From: Calonectria ilicicola
Taxonomy: Eukaryota > Ascomycota > Sordariomycetes > Hypocreales > Nectriaceae
DNA: 64,000 bases
Assembly (NCBI GenBank): GCA_020809705.1
Contig: CP085832.1
Span: forward strand, 3,038,001-3,102,000
Direction: 5' to 3'
Positions 44,125 to 55,497 of this stretch are shown one piece after another. The position numbers were made by a program, and so were the translations under genes. The notes beneath the pieces are model-generated. The model was given only the letters and a program-made list of their open reading frames with translations, was not told the origin of the DNA and made no database searches. Within the stretch, counting starts at the first letter, position 1. Each line of letters opens with the position of its first letter.

Positions 44125-45156
44125 TTACATTATAATCACCGCTTTTTGAGCCGATACCCCCTTGGTGCCTACATAGTCTACAGCTGCTTGCAAATTCTCC
44201 AGCCCCTCCCCAAGAACCAACGGCTCAGGGTGAGGTGAAAAAGATCCGGATTCAAGCGCTTTTGGGAGGTAATCCACCCAGATTGCTTTCGCAACATGGT
44301 TCAAGGTAATTGAAAGGCCGAAAACATGCTTGACTTCGACACCTTTTGGAGGAACTGGCCATCCGGGTACTACTGTTGCGATGAACTTGAAACCATTTGC
44401 TTTCTCGGCAAACTCATGAGTCAAGTCCCATGCTCCGGGGCCAATGGCATCGTAGACGCCAACTATTTGTTTGCCTTTTAGAGTACCAAGCAAGTCAGAA
44501 ACAACAGTGGAACTTTTGTAATCAAATGCATGGCTTGCTCCCAGCTTCCTCATGGTTTCAAAATGCTTCGGCGATGAAGTGGTGATAACCTCACAGCCGG
44601 CAGCAACACCTAGCTGGATTGCATTCCCCCCCACGCACGATGAGCCGCCCCAGACTAGTAGTACCTTCCTAGTTGGAACTTGGGCAGGTTCAGTTGGCAA
44701 CTGCAAATTGAGAAAATCGGGATTGAAAAGGCCCGAAGCAGCAGTGCAAAGACCAAGCGGGAAGGTGACGGCTTTTTCGAATGAGACGAAGTCGGGAATA
44801 TGAACAGCCAAGTCGACTGAAAGGATAGTGTAAGCTTGGAAAGCCTTCTCCTCGTTGCGCTTGGTGAGGAACCCGGCTGCGGCACCAACCACACGATCAC
44901 CAACTTTGAACCGCGTCACATTAGGCCCAATGTCAACGACTTCGCCAGCAACATCCTCTCCGTGAATACACGGATAACTGAGCATGTCCTTATGAATGTC
45001 AGTTGTTTGGTACTTGGCAGTGATTGGATTGATGGCGATGGCATGACTCCTAATAAGAATCTGATTCTCTTTCGGAACACCGAGAGGAGCAGGCTTGATC
45101 TCATAAGGGTGTGCTTTGTGGGCTACAGCCCAAGCCGCGGTATTCTTGAAATCCAT
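44125..45156 (-). CDS. CipB-like medium-chain reductase (zinc-binding dehydrogenase family)
   Basis: Single exon, 343 residues from the ATG at 45156; the frame is open further upstream only through a non-ATG codon. It is an NADPH-dependent MDR-superfamily oxidoreductase. The N-terminal GroES-like domain has INPITAKYQ, YPCIHGEDVAGEVVDIGPNV (about 80-99) and VGDRVVGAAAGF. The Rossmann domain has VLLVWGGSSCVGGNAIQLGV (about 164-183), a variant of the AxxGxxG nucleotide motif, and GASHAFDY. The structural and catalytic zinc Cys ligands of classical alcohol dehydrogenases are absent, so it is probably a quinone or enone reductase. Relatives include Aspergillus CipB and trans-acting enoyl reductases of polyketide pathways. 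It is divergent from the Zn2Cys6 gene and convergent with the 558-aa orphan gene. Confidence 0.87.
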   Translation of the reverse strand: MDFKNTAAWAVAHKAHPYEIKPAPLGVPKENQILIRSHAIAINPITAKYQTTDIHKDMLSYPCIHGEDVAGEVVDIGPNVTRFKVGDRVVGAAAGFLTKRNEEKAFQAYTILSVDLAVHIPDFVSFEKAVTFPLGLCTAASGLFNPDFLNLQLPTEPAQVPTRKVLLVWGGSSCVGGNAIQLGVAAGCEVITTSSPKHFETMRKLGASHAFDYKSSTVVSDLLGTLKGKQIVGVYDAIGPGAWDLTHEFAEKANGFKFIATVVPGWPVPPKGVEVKHVFGLSITLNHVAKAIWVDYLPKALESGSFSPHPEPLVLGEGLENLQAAVDYVGTKGVSAQKAVIIM

Positions 45157-46186
45157 TCTTGCTAATATTGGAAGTGGAGCACAGATTTTTGGTTCAAAGT
45201 GTAACCAAAAATTTGCGTCTGATGACTGTAGGAATATTGAACGTAGTGTTTTATAGCGATGCAAATAATGCCTAAGAGAATTATGCAGTGACGGAGGTAG
45301 AACTGATTCTTCACGAAAATGTAATATCGCCAGAAAGGCGTCTGCAGAGCTTTATATACTCGTATACAGATCAAATCGACGGAGGTTTACATGTCTAACT
45401 CCGAACCACACTGCTGCGAGTTGAACCGGGGCGATACATTATTGGGATGGAATTTTTGGAGTCGCGCAACGCTAACTTAAAAAGGAATACAAATTACGCT
45501 GAACATTGCTTGGCATGCATTTCGTTCCCACTCCAGAAACTCTCATCCAACCTCATAGGGCCATCCTAGCCAGTTATTATTTATTTCATGTTCATATATC
45601 CGTAGGAAAGGTACGCAATATTCTTTAACCCCTCCATTAGCTACATGTAGGTTTGAAACAGCAACTTCTCCTAGCCAGAGAAGTAATGAAAAATATCGAA
45701 GACCCCACATGAAAGAAGAAATCTGTTTCAATATAAACCGACCTTTTCATAAGTTTATTCGGAATATTGAAAGCAGTTACGCTTCCATGACTATAAAAAG
45801 CCACAGGGTGGCTATTTTCTTGAAAACACATCTTAACCTATGAGGCGGGACAGCAAAGAAAACAATGGACTTAGCACGTCAGTCTATTTTGGCTCTCAGG
45901 TCAAGTAATTGGGTTACGGCGGGGAAATGTTGTCACCAGGGGCTTTCAGTGGGGGGAGCGCAACGCTAACCACAAGTAGAAACGCCGAGTTGCATCTTGA
46001 ACGGAGTATCGTTCGTTATCCCCGAACTGCGCCAAGTATCGTTACTAATACGGACAATTTGGCTTCCCGTCATCTTCAGTATCAGATTCCCAACCCACAT
46101 TTTTCGTCAAACATTCTCGGATCAGTCAGCTTTATTTCTTCATTAAGCTAACTGTTAATAATCACCGTGGTAGTATATAACACATC
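45157..46186. promoter_or_regulatory. Divergent promoter with a repeated 13-mer
   Basis: Lies between the CipB-like gene (-) and the Zn2Cys6 gene (+). The exact 13-mer GCGCAACGCTAAC occurs twice in the same orientation, at 45464-45476 and 45958-45970. The rest is AT-rich without a gene. Confidence 0.5.
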
Positions 46187-47705
46187 ATGGTTTTTCATGG
46201 CATATCTCGCGCCTGTATCTCATGTAAGAAGCGCCGCAAGAAGGTTCGTTATCTACCACTCCTCCTGGATTTACCTGCCACGCGAAACTCACAAAGACCC
46301 CGGCCACTTCTAGTGTGACCTGACCCGTCCTGTAAGCACCGCTATCGTCAAGGAGTTATATGATTCCGGAAATACTAATAAACAAGTCCAGTCGTGCCTG
46401 AGATGCTTGAGGGCAAATCGCACATGCGCTGGGTATGAAGACGCTGCATTCTCAGCCTTCCGAGAATACAGGACACAAGATTGTAATCAGCAAGCACCGT
46501 TCGTATCAACCGCTCGAAAATGCACCTTACCGAGGCGAAGCACTGTTCTCAGCACTGGGATTCTCCCAGAGGATCTCAACCCTCCGGAAATCCCTGAAGC
46601 AACGCGCAATGAGTTCGCTCTTCGGGCCTTCTTCTATGACTTTTGTGTGACCACCACCAATCCGGCGCTTTCTAGCGGGTTCCTCTCCGGGCTTGAATCA
46701 AGAGCCCTTCGCCTGGGGCCAAAGTCAGATCTTGTGAAAGCATGCCAATCATTGGCCCTTTTCTGCCATGGAAAGCCTATGAACAGACATAGACTCATTC
46801 GGAGGGCAGAAAGGCTTCACCAGGATCTTTTGGGCTCATTAGCTCGGGCAATACAGAGTCCAGTGTCGGGTAACTCTGTCGAATTAAAATATGTTGTAAT
46901 ATTGTTAGGCCTCTACGAGGTATCTGCTCCTCGCTTCCCATAATATTTGTAGTCCCGTATCGGTGCTAACTTGGTCTAGATAGCAGCAACCAATATTACG
47001 AATCGCGGCTATCAGTATCGGAAGATTGCCGCAGAATAAGAGATCAATGCATTGCATTGAATGAACGGTTTGCGCAGTGGGCTAACTCTCGAGTTTCGCC
47101 CTTTAAACCAACAGTTGTCGCAACACCAGGCCCATACGGACCAGAATCGCCTATCTCAGTTTGCCACTGGCCGGGACGGGTGGACAGCTATTTTGATCTG
47201 TTCGTAGCTGGTGTCTGGAACATTATCCGAGCAGCCAGATTATTGCTCATTACTTTGATTGTTAGGTTATCTGGCGCTCTTGACGAGGAAAAGTTTTCTG
47301 CCAATTTCATTGACACAGGGCGTGTCTTGGTTGAAGACATGCTTGCATCAATTCCGTATCATCTTACAGATAACCTGCATTCTTTTCTAAAAGAACGAGC
47401 CACATGCACAGAAGTCAAGGATCCAGGGAGAATGCTTGGAGGGTTCCTCCTTATTCATCCAATTTATGTTGCTTCAAAAATACCATTTGTCCCAAAACAA
47501 ATCCAGGACTATTTTCGCAGATGCCTACTTTGGATTGGATTGAACATGGGTATTGGGCAGGCGACTTTGCTAGCAAAGGTACCGTGAACTCAATATTTCC
47601 CTCTTGTAGTTATATCTAACAGTCACTACATAATAGGCAAATGATATTGATAGAGAATATTTGGAAACTGGATGTATGATCATCTGGGCGGGGTTTCTGG
47701 GATAA
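46187..47705 (+). pseudogene. Zn2Cys6 transcription factor, internally deleted and frame-broken
   Basis: Exons 46187-46243, 46314-46331 (only 18 nt) and 46392-46919 join to a complete binuclear zinc cluster: ACISCKKRRKK from exon 1, CDLTRP from exon 2, and SCLRCLRANRTCAGY from exon 3, matching C-x2-C-x6-C-x6-C-x2-C-x6-C. A well-formed intron follows (46920-46979: GT, CTAAC, TAG) at the usual place after LLGLYE. After it, the expected frame stops at 47037-47039. The C-terminal half of the family, with NERFAQWANS and WPGRVDSYFDLFVAGVWNII, continues in another frame to 47578 and, after one more intron, to 47705. About 100 residues normally found between LYE and NERF are missing. I therefore call it a decayed pathway-type regulator. 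A truncated DNA-binding protein might still be made. Confidence 0.65.
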
Positions 47706-48467
47706 TCTGACAATGTTTACCCTGGAAACTGGGTTGGCTTCGGGGCAATCGTTTACCCGCACCACCGAATAAAGCACCCGTTCCATTTGATTAGATATAC
47801 ATGGCATTAATATCAGTGCACAGCGCTGCATATCTAATAGTGCAATGGTATTCGTGCTGAAATATGCCATGTGGATCCCAAACACTACCAGCGTTGTGGG
47901 CTTGATATGAACTGTTGAGTATATTTTGATGTCTTGAAAACAAGACGGAAATCACGTCTGAGGTGGACTTACCTGGTGTAACTGACGAGGAACTTCAAGT
48001 AATACCATTTCCGCGCAATTGGTTTGGGATCGCAAGTTTGAGAACCCCACTTTGGCACTCGTGCGGGGCAGATAAGCCTGGCGTGGTAAGGCACTTTTCA
48101 CGGTCAAAAGAATCCTACTATCCTCGACAACACCTCATTTGCAAGGATCGGGAGCTATGAATAGAAGAGACCCGGCATGAAGCGGGGTATCTGTAGCCCC
48201 TTTTCCTATATTGTTAGGAGGAATTGTCTTGGGGCGGCAAAAGTGCCCTAACTGCGGTCGGTTTAGTAGAATGGCTCTCATTTTGATGACTCGATCGGAG
48301 TTTCGGAGTCTGTCCCGTTTTGGGATTGCGTGCACGTATATTAAATCTGCAAGAGAGACGGAACACTTGATTTACATTTTCCTTCATCAAAATATTCAAG
48401 GGAAAACACTGTTATTGCATTTTTACTCATTGTTAAAATTTTGTTGTTTCTATCGCATCAGAACACC
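47706..48467. other. Gene-free spacer
   Basis: 3' flank of the broken Zn2Cys6 gene and promoter of the GFA-family gene. Short frames (for example near 47963 and 48211) have no recognisable motif; no further remnant of the regulator could be identified. Confidence 0.5.
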
Positions 48468-49036
48468 ATGTCAGCCAACGAAGATAAGCCTTCGCAGACC
48501 TACGAAGTCGGCTGCCACTGCGGTTATATTGGTCTCTCAGTCACACTTTCACCCCCGCTCCCCGAGTATACCGTTACTCACTGCAACTGCTCAATCTGCC
48601 ATCGCGCAGGCTATCTTCTTGTTTGTAAGAGCGCTCATAAATTTGGATAGATGAGTGGCATGAATGAATGTGCTGACAAATCCGTTAGACCCTCCCTATG
48701 ACCAAGTCGCTTGGCACCATGGCTCCGATACTCGTGTGGGGCGCTATGCCTTCAACACGAAGACTCGCGACCATATGTTTTGCCCAAAATGCGGAGCGAG
48801 TATTGGCATAGACTTTAGAGAGAGAGACCCGAAGCGATATGGAATTAGTGTACGTGATGTTCAACGAGGTAAAGGGAACTTGCTAACGAATTCAGGTTCG
48901 TCAATTTAATGACATTGATTTGGATTCCTTGAACTACAAGAAGTTTGATGGGGTACATCAAATGCAACCACCAGTCAACTTGTCGGGCAAGCAGGTCGAC
49001 ACAGAAACTGGAAAGGATGTTGCACCCAGTGCCTAA
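48468..49036 (+). CDS. GFA/CENP-V family zinc protein
   Basis: Three exons, 48468-48624, 48689-48849 and 48896-49036, encode 152 residues. The fold is that of glutathione-dependent formaldehyde-activating enzyme (Gfa) and CENP-V, a small Cys-rich zinc protein. The zinc ligands are visible: GCHCG (about residues 16-20), HCNCSICHRAGYLL (about 41-54), and FCPKCGASIG (about 84-93). Exon junctions are GT-AG and restore YPPYDQVAWHHGSDTR and YGISVRQFNDID. Length is normal for the family. Most fungal members have no proven substrate; Gfa itself promotes S-hydroxymethylglutathione formation, though that activity is disputed. A detoxifying or thiol-related role fits the neighbourhood but is an inference. 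Confidence 0.9.
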
Positions 49037-49964
49037 AGTGGATTGCAGTCGTTGAATGTGGACGCATGTTTTGGAGTTGGTGGTGTAAATGGTGGATGAT
49101 CTTGGTGTCCTTAGAGTGAGACGGGTTTGTGATGGGTGCAAGTATGCCGACAGTGCGACGACCTGAGTCCGACACCCGTGTACTGATTAGCTTCGATCGC
49201 TACATCTTTGGGATTCGTGGTGGATTTGCAGGGATCTTCAAACAATGGATCGGATGGAAACCAAGCCATTTACGCATTTTGGGGGGTCTATGAGGCGCTG
49301 ATCTCTGAATGTGGCAACCTGTTGGGGAGATGTACATTCTGCGCTACATCATCGGTGACACGGCGACAACAAGAACGCGTAGCCCAAACATTCCACGCCA
49401 GGACCCAGGTCTTGGCAGCGGGAAGCCTCGCAAGCCCAGTCATATATCATGTTGAAAATATGTAATCTGTACTCCCCCTTTACACAACGTGACATCATTT
49501 CTTACACAAACATACGAAGCCTTGTAAACATCGGCACCTCTGCCAACACTGCACTGCGCAGAGAACTCATTCAGTGAACGCAGCGCTAAAACGCTGTCCC
49601 AGATTTTCAGCGCACAGTCCACCCCCTCCATGCAGCACCTGTGGCTGATCATACTGTTCCAAGTCTAGCGCATCTTCGCTGTTGGAGCTTCCCCCGGTTC
49701 GTCTGTCGCAAGTAAAAAAATAATCGACGTCATTGACCTTGTAACTTGATTATGATGCTTGTAAGCTCAGGCATTGGCAATGATCGGGCCATAATGACCC
49801 AGGTTAGTCCAGAGCCTCCCTATAATTTTCTTCCCAACCCTAGTTTTTACAATTTCCTCTTTTTACTTTCTCTCTGTTATCTACCTGGCCATTGAGTGCA
49901 ATCTTTTATTTGTGGCTTCTGGGTGGGCCAGATTCCAATCCACCTTACGGACAAGCCTCCCATC
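49037..49964. other. Intergenic spacer upstream of the SMP/C2 gene
   Basis: No supportable gene. It ends in a pyrimidine-rich stretch (about 49838-49885) typical of a fungal core promoter or 5' UTR. Confidence 0.5.
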
Positions 49965-52900
49965 ATGAACTTCCAGGAAACAGTTGTGCCTTCGGGCAGG
50001 CAGCATTATAGTGGACAAAACCGTGTTCCTAATATTAACCAGTTTGTCCAGCAGCTTGATCGCGAAAAGCAGGAGCGCGATGCCGCCATTGATGCCAACC
50101 TGAAGAGTAACAAGCACCGCGGCGAGGCAAAAGACCACACCAACGAGTCGATCAAGAAGCAAGACTACCGCGAGGCTCGAGATCCGGTCACCGGAAAAGA
50201 TGTGTATATTAGAGACGCTGACCTCGACTTTAAAGAAGCTGTTGAAAATCCCCAGGTGCGTAGCTCTTAGAAATGCGCTCGGCCGCTTGCTGACTGACTT
50301 CCGCCAATCCAGCTCTCAGTTCCCAACGAGAACCTAGGAAAGCCAACAACCATCGCGACCTCATCAAAGCAATCGGGTGAAGAATATAGATACGCACAAG
50401 ATGTCACTGCGCCTCCAGATCCCGTGCAGGAGGGAGCCACCTCCGACGTCCCCATTCGCAGTGAAAAGACATCTATTGTGTTTTTCAAGACGCCTTCAGT
50501 TAGCTATGAACCCATGTTCGCCATGCTCGAGCAACGCGCCACGGTTCTATGCATCGGTATTTTCGCCGCCATTGTATTTCTAGGAAGAGCCTTTGGCGGT
50601 CATCTTCTTGGCCTTGTTCCGCTCGCCTTTTGCGTGGCATCAGGTGTTTTCCTCTGGACCAAGGACCTAATCCGCCAAGGCAGGGATTTGGAATGGGAGA
50701 GTGAACGGGAACGCGGCGAAACAGCGACTGCCAATCTCATACCCGAATCAGTTGAATGGATGAATACGATGCTGGGAATCATGTGGGGTTTAATTAATCC
50801 CGAAATGTTTGCAGCCGTTGCCGATACGTAAGTTGATAGGCTTCCGCTACCCGCCATTACGAGCGCTAATATGACATAGGCTCGAGGATGTCATGGCTGC
50901 ATCAGTCCCCGGGGTCATTGAGAATGTGCGAGTGGCAGATATCTCCCAAGGAACCAATCCCATTAGAATTCTCAGCATGCGAGCGCTGCCAGATTCTCAT
51001 GTGCAAGACATCAAAGATGAATTGCATCGACAGAACGAGATGACTACCGACCCTGACGAGTTAGCCGCCAATGAACAAGCTGGTTCATTTTATAACATGG
51101 AGGTCTCTCTCGCATATCATGCGAAGCCATCCGGCGGTGATATAGCTTCCAAGGCCAAAAATATGGGCATGCAGCTCATATTCTATTTGGGAATCAAAGG
51201 CCTCTTTGGTGTTCCGCTTCCAATCTGGGTCGAGCTGGTTGGCTTGGTGGCGACTGCTCGAATTCGTCTCCAGTTGACACCCGATCCACCGTTCCTCAAA
51301 ACCATGACATTCACGCTCATGGGACTACCTAAGGTACAGGCTGGATGCACTCCAATGATTGAGAAGGGTGTCAATATCCTGAACCTACCACTTATCTCAA
51401 ACTTTGTGAACTGGGCTATTGGAGCTGCGGCATCCATGTATGTCGCTCCGAAGAGTATGACTCTTGACCTGAGCAAGATGCTCCAAGGTGATGATATCAA
51501 GAAGGAAACTCTAGCCCTCGGCGTGTTATTCATCCGAATACATAAGGCTGTTGGCTTGAGCAAGCAGGATCAGCGCGGGAGCAAGGGCGGCGGCTCGGAC
51601 CCGTACATTACTATTAGTTGGAGTAAATTCTCCAAGCCCCAATTCTGTACTAGGGTCATCCAAGACGATCTCAACCCTGTTTTTGAAGAGAGCTGTGGGC
51701 TTTTGGTGACTGGAGAGCTTCTCAAAGCTGACGAGCAACTGTCGGTTGAACTTTGGGATAGCGACCGATCATCTGCCGACGATGTCGTTGGTAAAATTGA
51801 GCTCAGCATCCAGAAGTTGATACAACACCCTGGAAAAATGTTTCCTCAAACCTCAAAGCTTAGGGGCATCAAGGCCGACAGCGAAATGCCTGGAGAGTTA
51901 CACTGGGAGGTTGGTTTCTTCGGCAAGACGCAGTTTCGCAAGGCCCTCCGGACCGATGGTCGGGCTCTCGATCTTCCAAAGGAACTCAGCGATAAACCCG
52001 AACTCCAAGATGAGAAGGGAACTATCGATTCCAAGGAAGAATATGCCGTTATTCATACCCCTCCTGACCCTCTGTGGCCCTCGGGAATTCTCAGCATCGT
52101 GGTTCACCAGATTGTGGGCTTGGAATTGGCCAACATAAAGGGTTCCAATGGAAGAAGAAAAGGCCGGGAGTACGAGCCTGCACGCCCTGAGGCTGGCCCA
52201 GTCAAGGAGGAGCAGTCAAAAACACTGCCGAGCTCGTACTGTACCATTTTAGTGAACGATGATTTGGTATACAAGACTCGAACCAAAGTGGTCTCTTCGC
52301 AGCCCATCTTCAATGCTGGAACTGAGAGGTTTATTCGAGATTGGAGATCCTGTATCGTCACAGTTGCAGTCCGCGACTCACGAAACCGACAGCATGACCC
52401 AATCATCGGCTTAGTTCCCTTGAGACTCACCGATATTCTGCAGACCAGCAGTGAATCTACAAGGTGGTATCCATTGGACGGAGGTATTGGGTTCGGGCGA
52501 GTCCGCATCTCTATCCTCTTCCGGTCAGTCGAGCTTCGATTACCGCCCCCTCAACTTGGCTGGGATATTGGAACATTCGAATTTCTCTCCGACTCCATCA
52601 TTACAACAAATTACGCTCCTTCAGAAAAGGCCAGACTTCGGTTGCGAACTGGAGGCTCTTCGGCCAATGTAGGAAAGACCGCTTCAGTTCATGAAGGTGA
52701 CGGCATCAAATTTGACATTAACGACTACAATGACGGCAAAGGCTTGCGTCTTCCTGTTCGTCATAGATATTCATCCCCTATTTTCATGGAGTTCTATCCC
52801 TCAGGAAAACGTCAGCCTGACGCATTTGCCTCACTGTGGCTGTTGGAGCTAGCTGACGGGGAAGAAAAAGAGTTCGATCTCCCCCTCTGGAGGTGCAACA

Positions 52901-53673
52901 ATAGACTGCGACTGTCTCAGAATTATATCACCGAGGAAAATTTCCAGTCCATACCAGACATAGATATCGTCCCGATTGGTCGCGTCCGATTCCGGGGTCG
53001 ATTTTCTGCGGGAACAGACTCGGACCACATCAGGTTCGTGAGTTCTAATGACACTCGCGAGACGATCGAGACCTGGGAGGCATGCTATGCCGAGGGAGTG
53101 AGACAGCAGGAAGTCCGTGCCGAAGTTCCCGAGGTGATTCAAAAGCTACATGAAGAATCGCTTACACAAGGTCGTGATGTTCTTGCCCAGGCGGACGAAA
53201 AAGAGAAGGAGAAGTGGCTTGCCAAAGACGGCACCGATTGGAGTGGCGCATTTGGGAAAGACCCTTCTAATCTAATGGCCAAGGAAGATGATGCGGAGAA
53301 TGAAAGCGAAGATTATGATGACTTTGACGAAGATGACGATGACCCAGACCTTGGTATTCAGGATGCGGACACGGACCCTACGTCCCCATCCGAGGGTCGT
53401 GCATCCCTGGATAGCGAAGTGTCTGGCTCTACAAGCCCAGGATCAGGATCGCAGGCCAGCAACGCGAGCAGCAGCAGCAAAAACCCGATCAAGAAGTTCA
53501 AGCACTATCGGGAGCGCAGCCGAGACCTGCACCGTAAGCATCGTGGCTTGATGCAGTGGCGGCCTATGCGTAACGCCCAGTTCGCCAAGAACGAGGCCAT
53601 TTTCGCGATGCGCAAGGTGAAGACCTTGGGGGCGCTGGACGGTCGGAAGCCGGATGTGGAGACGGAAGTGTAA
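49965..53673 (+). CDS. SMP and C2 domain membrane-contact protein, Mug190-like
   Basis: Three exons (49965-50255, 50313-50827, 50880-53673), 1199 residues. The architecture is that of tricalbins/extended synaptotagmins: a cytosolic N-terminus with a long charged helix, a TM hairpin at about 170-212 (LCIGIFAAIVFLG, then GLVPLAFCVASGVFLW), an SMP lipid-transfer module at about 245-470 (including PLPIWVELVGLVATARIRLQ), and a first C2 domain from about 482 (GVLFIRIHKAVGLSKQ, GGGSDPYITISW, LNPVFEESC). A second C2 from about 670 (GILSIVVHQIVGLELANI) carries a lysine/arginine-rich insert. An acidic tail with a DDFDEDDDDPD run lies near 1080, followed by a basic end. Such proteins tether ER to plasma membrane and move lipids. 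Fission yeast Mug190 is the closest type I recall. Intact. Confidence 0.88.
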
Positions 53674-54033
53674 TTTTACTTATGAATCATGACCCAAACA
53701 TGCTGTGCTTAGGCGGCTCCCAGATTGACGAGCCACGCGACTTCATTTGTAGCTTTTATTCCTAGGGCTTGCAGAAAATTGTTAGACAACAACACCGTGA
53801 TGAAGAATGATGCAATTCCACTGAGTGCCGCCCACACGCTTGGACATCTCCAGGTTCCACAGTGGAGGAGGTCGAGGCGAGAATCCCACACTAACCGCTT
53901 ACGGCCATGCGCTGGGTTGGGGTTTTGCAAGCTTTTTCAAGGGGGCGCGTCCTCGCGAGCCCAACTTGACGGCTTCCTCTTTCGACAAGTCGACGGGTCT
54001 CTTTGCTCTTTTTCAAGGGCCAATTCATCCATC
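53674..54033. promoter_or_regulatory. Short spacer, in-frame open upstream of MATE
   Basis: 360 bp between the SMP/C2 stop and the chosen MATE ATG. The MATE frame stays open back to 53725 with an in-frame ATG at 53800, so an N-terminally extended form is possible on paper. I treat the stretch as promoter and 5' UTR because family members start near the acidic DETSPLLP segment. Confidence 0.5.
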
Positions 54034-55497
54034 ATGGGCCCATCAACTAGAGAGGAGCGTGCGGGCCGCGTCCCGGACGAGACGTCGCCCCTACTTCCCG
54101 CTCCGCAGCAGCCGCATGCTCCTAGTGACGCCGAAGAGGGCACCGTTTGGTCCGAATTGCGGCTAGTATCTCAGTACTCGCTGCCGCTCATCATCACCTA
54201 TCTTCTTCAGTACTCCTCCACTGTCATTACCACCATCGTGGCCGGCCACCTCAGCGCCGATGACCTCGGTGCGGCGAGCATCGGTCTCACGACCATGAAC
54301 ATTATTGGCTTCACCGTGATGGAGGGCATGGCCACCGCCCTCGATACCCTCTGTGCCCAGGCCTACGGCTCCGGTCGCCTGACCAACGTCGGCCTGTACA
54401 TCCAGCGTATGATGGTCCTGATGACGCTTAGCATGATTCCCATTGGGGCCTTTTGGATTTGTTCACCGTGGATTTTGCCCTTTGTTGTCAAGCAGCCCGA
54501 ACTGGCGGCCAAGGCTGGCCTCTTCTTGCAGTACAGCCTGGTCGGTCTTCCCGGCTATGCCTTCTTCGAGGCCGGAAAGAGGTTCCTCCAAGCCCAAGGC
54601 GACTTCAAAGCCGGCACCATTGTTCTCATTATCTGCACCCCAGTGAATGCCGCGCTGAGCTGGTTCTTGACAATCAAGCTAGATATGGGTCTTGGTGGCG
54701 CCGCCCTGGCCCAGTCTCTAGCCAATAACCTCCGGCCTTTGCTCCTGTTCCTCTACATTGTCCTCTTTGCCAAAGATTCCTTCAAGTGCTGGGGCGGCTG
54801 GTCCCGAGAAGCCTTCCACTCGTGGCGCCCGTTGCTGAACCTCTCAACCGCCGGCACTGCGGTCAACGTAGCCGAGTGGTTAGCCTTTGAGATTCTCATG
54901 ATTAGCACATCGTACATTGACACAGAGCACTTGGCCGCGCAGACAATTTTGAACACAATCTCCATCATCACGTGGCATATTCCTTTTTCCGTGAGCGTCG
55001 CCATCAGCACTCGAGTCGGGACCTTTATTGGTGCAGGACATCTCAAAGTGGCCCGGCGACAAACGACCCTGTACGCAATCATTTTCCTCTGTGTTGGTAT
55101 TTTTGACGGTTTGATCCTCTTCATTTTCCGCAACTACCTGACATCTCTCTTCTCGACCGACTCCGAAGTGATCAGGATCGCCGTCAAGTCCATGCTGGTT
55201 GTCGCTGTCTTCGAAATCATCGACTCCATCATTTCAGGCTGCAATGCCATCCTTCGAGGGTTGGGCCGCCAATCTGTGGCCGCGTGGGTTATACTCCCAG
55301 TCAATTACCTTGGTGCCGTTCCTTTGGCAATTTGGCTAGAACTCGGAAGTCCCGGGTTGAAGATTGAAGGTTTGTGGATTGGACTTGGCTGTGGCATGGT
55401 TCTGATCGCAGTCATTGAGTGTTGGTACATGAAGTGCCTCAGCTGGCAGGATTGCGTAGAAGACGCAAAGCAGCGGGAGGCCGAGGGTTTTGAGTAA
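54034..55497 (+). CDS. MATE-family multidrug/toxin extrusion transporter
   Basis: Single exon, 487 residues from the ATG at 54034 (MGPSTREER). It has twelve predicted TM helices in two halves. Typical eukaryotic MATE segments are SQYSLPLIITYLLQYSSTVI in TM1, GMATALDTLCAQAYGSG (about 109-125, the conserved ALDTLCAQAYG signature), FLQAQG after TM5, AEWLAFEILM in TM7, and LRGLGRQSVAAW near TM11. The N-terminal DETSPLLP resembles an acidic dileucine sorting signal used for vacuolar delivery, as in plant and yeast Erc1-like proteins. MATE proteins export organic cations or secondary metabolites by H+ or Na+ antiport; the substrate is unknown. It is head-to-tail with the SMP/C2 gene. Intact. Confidence 0.93.
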   Translation: MGPSTREERAGRVPDETSPLLPAPQQPHAPSDAEEGTVWSELRLVSQYSLPLIITYLLQYSSTVITTIVAGHLSADDLGAASIGLTTMNIIGFTVMEGMATALDTLCAQAYGSGRLTNVGLYIQRMMVLMTLSMIPIGAFWICSPWILPFVVKQPELAAKAGLFLQYSLVGLPGYAFFEAGKRFLQAQGDFKAGTIVLIICTPVNAALSWFLTIKLDMGLGGAALAQSLANNLRPLLLFLYIVLFAKDSFKCWGGWSREAFHSWRPLLNLSTAGTAVNVAEWLAFEILMISTSYIDTEHLAAQTILNTISIITWHIPFSVSVAISTRVGTFIGAGHLKVARRQTTLYAIIFLCVGIFDGLILFIFRNYLTSLFSTDSEVIRIAVKSMLVVAVFEIIDSIISGCNAILRGLGRQSVAAWVILPVNYLGAVPLAIWLELGSPGLKIEGLWIGLGCGMVLIAVIECWYMKCLSWQDCVEDAKQREAEGFE

